Assembly (NCBI GenBank): GCA_036346375.1
Contig: CM070500.1
Coordinates: forward strand, 77,728,437-77,792,436
Direction of reading: 5' to 3'
DNA from: Guadua angustifolia
Taxonomy: Eukaryota > Streptophyta > Magnoliopsida > Poales > Poaceae
Length of the DNA stretch: 64,000 nt
Positions 57,756 through 64,000 of the stretch are shown here, in pieces (position 1 is the first letter of the stretch; each line of letters begins with the position of its first letter). A model generated the notes under the pieces. The model saw nothing but the letters and a program-made list of their open reading frames with translations, was not told the origin of the DNA and searched no databases. Position numbers and translations under genes: made by a program.

Positions 57756-58980
57756 CTAATGTGGACCCTGACCTCCACCTCTACCACGACCTCTCTTCGT
57801 CCTACGTGCTGAAGTCGGTGCATCGTCTAGAGGGCGTGTGTGAAGCTCCTGCGATGGTCACGCCATCCCGTAGTCTGAAGGGCTGTACCACTGCACCGGT
57901 TGACGCTCACGGGGAGGCAACGTGTACCCGTAGGAGGTGCCATAGTCTTGCTATGTGAATCGCGCGGCCGAGGGGTGTGTGAATCGCGCCGCCAGAGGGG
58001 GCGTGAAATGCGTGTCAGTGAAGAACAACTGATCCACCCAGTGCTCAGGATTGGCGTACCCTGACGAGTGCGGCGACGGAGATAGCTGTCCTCCACCCTG
58101 ATGGCAACCTGCATGTTCAGGTAGTAACATTAATCATAGTTAGGTGATACTTATACCAAACATGAATAATTGAATATTGCTCGACTTACTTGGTGTGGGG
58201 ACCATAGTGGGACCACGTGGTGCCTGCTAGCTGGACCCTCTAGCCACGTCTGGGGCTGGAGGCACAGGGGTGTGGAAGCTGGACTCGCCTCCCTTTGCGG
58301 GGCAGGAGTCGGGTCAATGTGTGGTAGCTCTGGATGAGGTGCCATGATCAATATCATGTACATGCCGACAAGAACCGAGCTCCACAACCCTGCGAGTTGT
58401 GGTCACCGCGCGTCTCCATGTCTCCATCATCTCGCCCAAAGATCATAGTGGCTCACACGTAGCTCGACAAGACGCTACTGCCATGCTCGTGCAAGTCCCT
58501 AGCGTGGTCCACCTGCCACGTATGACCAAATGATATGCACATGGACATAGCATAACGAATAGATAATATAATTTACTAAATAAGACTTGCCATGGCGTGC
58601 ACGGTCGCTCTTGCCTGGCCTGGGTGCAAGTCAGCCACGCTGGGAGCGTACCTGTGGATCGATGGCTCCTCCAAAAGTAGGTGACGGGTACGCGTCCAGA
58701 GCACGTACCAGGCTAGGTACTGCTGGTAGGAGGAGCAGTCGTTGTTATGACATCAAATCTATTCAACACATGTTAGTTAGTACAATAACCCTAATTATTT
58801 AACCGTCGTAAAAATCTTAATTTAGTATACTAACCTGGCGCCTCCAGTGTGATGGAGCAATGCTCACTTCTCCAACAGCTCCGCCTCTATCCAGTGCGAG
58901 AAATACTTTATATTCCTTGACGATCGTCTCCTCATATTAGGAGGATCGAGCGCTCCAAGGGGTGATAGCCTTTTGGGTGG
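57756..58980 (-). pseudogene. PMD-like C-terminal gene remnant in the MULE
   Basis: Reverse-strand pieces look coding: NDCPPKRLSPLGALDPPN and KYFSHWIEAELLEK (58980-58870), then across a possible GT-AG intron YQQYLAWYVLWTRTRHLLLEEP and VADLHPGQARATVHAMA (58740-58590). A Pro/Ser/Tyr-rich tail follows and ends TKRGRGRGGGQGPH and a stop at 57756-57758. The YLAWY...TRTR motif followed by a P/S-rich tail and GRGR end resembles plant mobile domain proteins carried by MULEs. It could instead be an unusual C-terminus of the transposase. Stops break it in places, and the assignment is tentative. Confidence 0.4.
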
Positions 58981-59001
58981 GCAATCGTTTGGCGTTGGTG
59001 G

Positions 59002-60765
59002 TTACTTCTTCGGCTCTTCAATATGTGTAGTGGTGTGCTTATCCAACTCAGCCAATAGCGCGTTGAACTTACGTGCCTGATTCTGCTTGCATAACCTCTT
59101 GCATAGGTTCATCAGTTTTTTATTCTTAGACTGCCTTAAAAAATTTGCTCTCAAATATTTTATGCACCACCTGTTCTGCAAGTCACGCCATAGGAAAGGC
59201 TCATCAAGGTCCTCCTGTAGAGTCTTAATTGCCGAAAGGATACCTTTATGATAATCATGAATGATGCATACGTTGGGCCGATCACCAACAACCCCGAATT
59301 TCAAATGTCTAAAAAATCACAGCCAGCTATTCCAGTTCTCACCCTCAACAAATGCAAAGGCCAATGGAAGTATGTGGTTGTTCGCGTCAACTGCAATAGC
59401 CGTTAGAATCTGCCCCTTGTATTTCCCAGTAAAAAATGTACCATCGACGCAAAGCAATGGATAGCAGTACCTAAATGACGCAATGTAAGGACCCAATGAA
59501 AAAACATGACGAAATGTCGAGATCCCATTACCATCTGCTTCACTTTCTTTGAAAGTGGTGTACGTGTCAGGGTTGGTTTCCTTCAAGATATCAAGCACAC
59601 GAGGTAGGTTGCAATACGAAGTCTCGTATGTACCAAACCTTTTCTCTAATGCTTTTTGCTTCGCACGCTAGGCCATCGAATAACTTATCTGGTACTTAAA
59701 TGTTCTTAAGATTGCTTTTTAAATATAAGAACACTCAATATCCCGCTTCTCGATGATCTCATTGAACATTATGCTAGTGATTAGAGCCGCATTTAAGTTG
59801 CGGTGTTTCACTAGAACATTTTTTAGTCTGCATGTGTACCCCTCTACTGGTGATGTAATCTAATATGTCTCGTATTTCGACTTGTATGCATGAACTCGGA
59901 ATTCACATCCTTCGGTTCTGCATTTCACTGTGTATCTATTTGGCCTGGACAAGACAACTCGGAACTCTCTCTGCTGTGATATTGCCCACAGCCTCACTGC
60001 CAACTTCAATTCAGAATTGTTTGGGAATATTTGATTCAGCCAAATAGCATTGGTATCATACTCCCAACGTGACTCATGGCCCCACAAAACTTCCATAGTA
60101 GCTTTATTTTGCATATTCCATTCGTCAGGGATGGGTACATCTGTTGCTCCAATACTACCATGCATTTCATCATCATCTTCCTCATCTTCGTCGATGTCAT
60201 CATCACACTCCAACATTCAGCTTCATCTTGCATCGCCATACGGTCTACCAACTCAAAATGATCAACAAGTTGCTGGATCTCCTCCCCTTCATCGGCCTAA
60301 CCTTCTGCGTTTACTGCATCCCTACTATCATCCCCCGCTGCTACCTCAACCGGCACCACTAACTGAACTTGTTCAGCTGTAGCCGATATACTGCTCTCGC
60401 CCACACCCACTATTATTCACCTTTTCTCTAGGGCAAGCCTGCCCCAGCATTACATATTCAAGGCGAGATCCCTTGCACCTCCTTAACCATTTCTGTCACA
60501 AGTATGTCCGATCTACTTTCTTCAACTCCCACATATCTGGATCACCCTTACTACACGTGAATAAGATTAGGATGGTTATGGAGTAAACCCTTGGATCCAG
60601 AGAAAAATATTAGGTCAACCAAAACTTTATATCACGGATGCTAACACTATCAGGGAATGAGTGTTCAACCATGGTGACTGAAAAACTGCTCAAATCAACA
60701 CCATTCTGCCCAGTTTTTATTTCACCATCGCCATAATATACCCTCAATTTCACCGGATTCGACAT
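59002..60765 (-). pseudogene. MURA-type (MULE) transposase, decayed
   Basis: Starts at an ATG at 60765 (MSNPVKLRVYYGDGEIKTG), an N-terminal form common in grass MULEs, with an early stop at 60610. Then come an acidic linker (DDDIDEDEEDDDE near 60200), a WRKY-GCM1-type zinc-binding region (LAVRLWAISQQREFRVVLS with CRTEGCEFRVHAY near 59900), and the MULE transposase core. The core has LCVDGTFFTGKYKGQILTAI near 59430, AFAFVEGENWNSW near 59330 and CIIHDYHKGI near 59250, supplying the expected D, D and H residues. The third acidic residue is not certain. At least five stops or frame changes disrupt it. Several non-coding gaps could be introns. Confidence 0.85.
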
Positions 60766-61302
60766 TACTGCGACGACATAGACAAAATAAGTTTTTAGAT
60801 CACCACTAACATGTAATATCACTAATCTAAATTAAACAACGCTAATTAGCTATCCCGCCATCAATACTACAATATTACAGTACACATCTAATTTCGTGAA
60901 CCTAAAAGAGAAGCACTAATTAACAAGAATATTCAAGACAGCCTAGTAAAATCCACAAAAATTCAGCCTAGTAGGCATGTTCCAGCCGTTCCCATTACAT
61001 GCTAGGTCTATTCAAGGCAGTATCATCATGACATAATACATAAAGAAGAAACTATTTTCTTACAGAAATAATAGTCAATAGTTTTGCATTCAGTTCGTGC
61101 TTTTGCAATCTCTAATGGGCAAGCACATAAATTATGAAGGTGCATCACATGTTTTAAGGTAAACTAAATGTAGGTATACTGGTATAGTGCATCCTAAATC
61201 AAGATAAACTAAGCGTAGGTATAGTACATCCTAAGTTGAATTATTCATCGTTCTCCATGCAAAGGAATTAACAAAAAAAAATTAAAAGTCACGGTTTTAC
61301 TT

Positions 61303-61495
61303 TTGTTTTTCTTCTTTCTTCCTCCTTTCCTCTTCCTCTCTCCCTCCTCTCTCCCTCTCTTCCTCCTTTCCCTCTCCCGAACTCTCTCTCTTCCTCTCTC
61401 TCTCTCGAGCTCTCCCTCTCTTCCTCCTCTCTTTCCTCTCCCCTCCTCTCCTTCTCTTTCTCCTCTCTTCCTCTCGCTCTCTCTACCGCTGCTTG
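61303..61495. repeat. CT-rich low-complexity tract
   Basis: About 190 bp of TCCTC/CTCTC sequence in the MULE, upstream of the transposase start. It may represent the leader/promoter side of the transposase gene. Confidence 0.85.
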
Positions 61496-61555
61496 ATCTG
61501 TTTTCTTGTTTTCTTGTTAGCTCGTGAAGAATGGTGGCTTGAAACCATTTAATCA

Positions 61556-61886
61556 GCTATTGTCGCCACACCACGTGGCGACAATAGGTTGTCGCCACAC
61601 GGTTTGGTGAAAATAGCTATTGTCGCTGCACGGTTTGGCGGAATCAACACGTGCAGTAGTTAGCTCTGATGGCCATGGTAACGACCAGAAGTAGCTGTCG
61701 CCAAATTGTATGGCGAAAATAGGATATTCGTCCATCCGTATGGCGACAACTCCTATTTCACCATACCATTTGGCAACAACTCCTATTTCACCATACCATT
61801 TGGCGAACTAGTATTATTTTTGTAAATTGTTTATTCCACATATTAATGTCGCAATTATTTAAAAATATATTATTTTAAAAAATTCT
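61556..61886. repeat. MULE right terminal inverted repeat
   Basis: Reverse complement of the left TIR. It contains one extra tandem copy of CTCCTATTTCACCATACCATTTGGC (61752-61805). Confidence 0.88.
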
Positions 61887-61896
61887 ACTTCAACAG
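61887..61896. repeat. MULE target site duplication (right)
   Basis: ACTTCAACAG, exact copy of 44161-44170. Confidence 0.85.
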
Positions 61897-61958
61897 TACC
61901 CAAAATTTAAAGGCATTTACAAAGAAAGTTCTCTCTCGCCAAGATTACAACAACAATT

Positions 61959-61961
<3 letters not shown>

Positions 61962-62050
<89 letters not shown>
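61962..62050. repeat. Compound microsatellite (TA)n(GA)n
   Basis: TA repeat 61962-62012 followed directly by GA repeat to 62050. Confidence 0.97.
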
Positions 62051-62054
<4 letters not shown>

Positions 62055-64000
62055 AAAGTAGATATGAATATTTCTTAAGGACATTGAATAAAACATCATA
62101 CAAATTTTACATTAAAATATAAAATATTTTTTATATTTATGAATAAGACAATTTAGAAAATAAGCTTTATAAGCTTTGGGGGTGGGGGAGGGAATTTCTT
62201 TTGGAATAAAGATACATAATATGTACTCTCTCCAATCACAAGCAGTTATCGTTTTGGGCATAGATTATCTCGAAAAGTACTTTTATAGTATTATAGTTTT
62301 ATTGGGTTTTATAAATACATTGTAATAAAAATTAGTGATTAAAATTGCGATTTGGAGGCCGTGTTGATATCCAAAATGAAAACTTTTTGCGACCGGATGG
62401 AGCATTGGATCATAAAAAGATTTAATTGCTTTGCGATCTATATTTATCATATACCTAGATTTTAGAAAGATGCTACAAGATAACCAGCGGCATAGAATTT
62501 TTCCCGGCAGCAGCACCTCTTACCTTGGCATTTACGACCACGCCCGTTCAATCTTTCCCGTCCACAGCGTATAATATACCTCGCCATCCATCCATCACTC
62601 GAAGCCGGCCGCATTGAACCCGATTTACTCCCTCCCAATTTTATTCTTTTTCGCACCAATCCGGTCGGAAAAACTGTTTGAATAAGCGCTGCGATGGTCC
62701 AGGGACGATTAGCGGATACGGCAGAGAGATATCAGCTGTGCTTACAACCGGGACATGAGGCGGCGAAAAATTGGACCAGATAGCTGCGTGCCGGCGTACG
62801 GTCCAGTGCTGTACCTGACCTTTTGGAGACCTATGCAAAATTTAAAATTACGCTATACATTTAATAAAAGTTAATTGCTAAAATAATTATTTGATACTAT
62901 AAGTGTAGTACAAATTTTCTTACAATACAAAAGGTTGTGTACATGAACTTTACTTGGAAAGCACTATTCTTCTAGTATTCCTCGAAACAAAATATTCAAT
63001 TATCCTTATAATTAGTCTTTTCAAAATTAAATAAATTTCTCTGGGAGAACTTCAACTTCTAAGCTTTTTTTTATATGTGCAATAGTCATCGGAATTGACA
63101 ATAAAATTCAATATGCAACAATTGCATTACAAAAAATAATTTAGCCATTTCAAAAAACTTCAAAATAGCAACAAGGCCTATGTTTTTGCTTAGGAATGAA
63201 CTTTTATAGTAAAACTTTAAAAAAAAAAGAAGAGAACAAAAATAACTACTCATATCAGTTCTTATTTTTAATAATATAAAGATTAACAAGTAGTAATAAA
63301 AAATACCTAAAAATAGAGCCCTTAATTTTGGAGACCTTTGCAGTAGCCCATGCTGCACTTATCTCCCAGACAGAAACGGTTGGAGCCTTGTCACGTGGGA
63401 GTACTTAATGCACCACTGGTCGTCGTACGCACTATAGATAGTGTGATGTGTGAAAAATTTATGGCTCCTCCTGCAAATTTATTTTGAAAAATAGTTCCCA
63501 TGCAAATTATATTTCAAAAGTAGCTCCCACATGACCAAATTTGTCGTGCATGCAAGCGGCAACCGTATCAGAGTTGATGTTGTTAGATGCGGATCACAAT
63601 CTGCACACAGGTTCATTTCACCAGCATTTTATGTTCATGTATAGAATTAAACTTTGTGAAAAATATGTTAGTATATATGAATATGGATTATTGCAGCTCG
63701 AACTTCGTCGGCTTATACATATACATATATGTATACGCATGTATATACATATACATATATATACACATACACCCGGTAGCGCTATTCTACGTATGCACGT
63801 AGCTACGCGCTGGTCGTAACCTTGGAGAAGCGCGTCCAAACCATCGGTTACGTGTAAATACTCGTGTGTTCACTAAACCAATTACTTACGTGGCCTCTCT
63901 AGTTTGTACATGAATCTTTCTTTCTCTTGATTTAGCCATAACTTTTAAATGGAATGATTTTGATCTTCAATATTTCACGGGATTGTAGAATTTTACCTTC
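62051..64000. other. Intergenic region without a recognised gene
   Basis: AT-rich. Short open frames have no motif. TTTTGGAGACCT occurs at 62821 and again near 63329. No gene supported. Confidence 0.5.
63713..63772. repeat. TA/CA-rich low-complexity tract
   Basis: Alternating ACATATAT/GTATAC sequence, about 60 bp. Confidence 0.85.

Larger units (their letters stand above)
44171..61886 (-). mobile_element. Mutator-like element (MULE) with long TIRs, broken up by nested insertions
   Basis: Long inverted repeats stand at 44171-44469 (resuming at 45908) and at 61556-61886. They share AAAATAATA near the tip, CCAAATGGTAYGGTGAAATAGG, TCTGGTCGTTACC and many GTCGCCA...TGGCGAC modules. A 9-10 bp direct duplication flanks them, as expected for Mutator. 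The interior encodes, on the minus strand, a MURA-type transposase, a PMD-like tail and a Myb/SANT-like gene. Subtracting the gypsy insertion (47116-56888 plus one TSD) and the hAT (44470-45907) leaves about 6.5 kb, a normal size for an autonomous MULE. The transposase is decayed. Confidence 0.9.

Noticed and set aside
61917..62099. Frame rich in SL and IY repeats
   Set aside because: Translation of the TA/GA microsatellite.
63086..63358. Hydrophobic 90-codon minus-strand frame
   Set aside because: AT-rich sequence naturally gives Phe/Leu/Ile/Tyr-rich frames, and no family resemblance was seen.

Overview
This window is nuclear DNA of a flowering plant, almost certainly a grass. The evidence is GC-rich first exons, split genes with GT-AG introns, a Tourist MITE with a TTA target duplication, and large Tat-lineage Ty3/gypsy elements that carry an antisense gene. 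I cannot name the species. No tRNA, rRNA, CRISPR or bacterial-type feature was found.

Three host genes look intact and were modelled exon by exon. (1) 18895-24945 (+): 15 exons, 838 aa, a plant AAA ATPase of the ATAD1/spastin-like (DAA1-like) type. (2) 26972-29264 (-): 5 exons, 279 aa, a reticulon-like (RTNLB) ER membrane-shaping protein. It is tail-to-tail with the ATPase. (3) 38894-40142 (+): 2 exons, 387 aa, a MAKR/BKI1-like membrane-associated kinase regulator. Nothing indicates that the three act together.

The rest is mostly transposons. Positions 1-10527 hold a decayed Tat-lineage gypsy element on the minus strand; its 3' LTR lies outside the window. Positions 11294-17047 hold a non-autonomous LTR element (TSD ATATC) with a decayed antisense plant-mobile-domain gene and a hAT MITE nested inside. 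Six further hAT-type elements occur at 17239, 30093, 33520, 37703, 41963 and 44470, with 8-bp target duplications ranging from perfect to degraded. Three of them form one family with CGGATA-rich ends, and one carries a FRIGIDA-like gene fragment. A Tourist MITE sits in an ATPase intron, and a Helitron-like 3' end lies near 36650.

The most elaborate structure is 44161-61896. It is a Mutator-like element (MULE) with roughly 300-bp inverted repeats and a 9-10 bp target duplication (ACTTCAACAG). It carries a decayed MURA-type transposase, a plant-mobile-domain-like tail and a two-exon Myb/SANT-like gene. A hAT element (44470-45907) has inserted in its left inverted repeat. A complete Tat gypsy element (47116-56888, TSD CCTAT) has inserted inside exon 1 of the Myb/SANT-like gene. 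Excising that gypsy element in silico leaves an uninterrupted reading frame across the junction.

All coordinates were read by hand. TSDs, splice phases and exon sums were checked arithmetically. Family names rest on recognised motifs, not on database searches.
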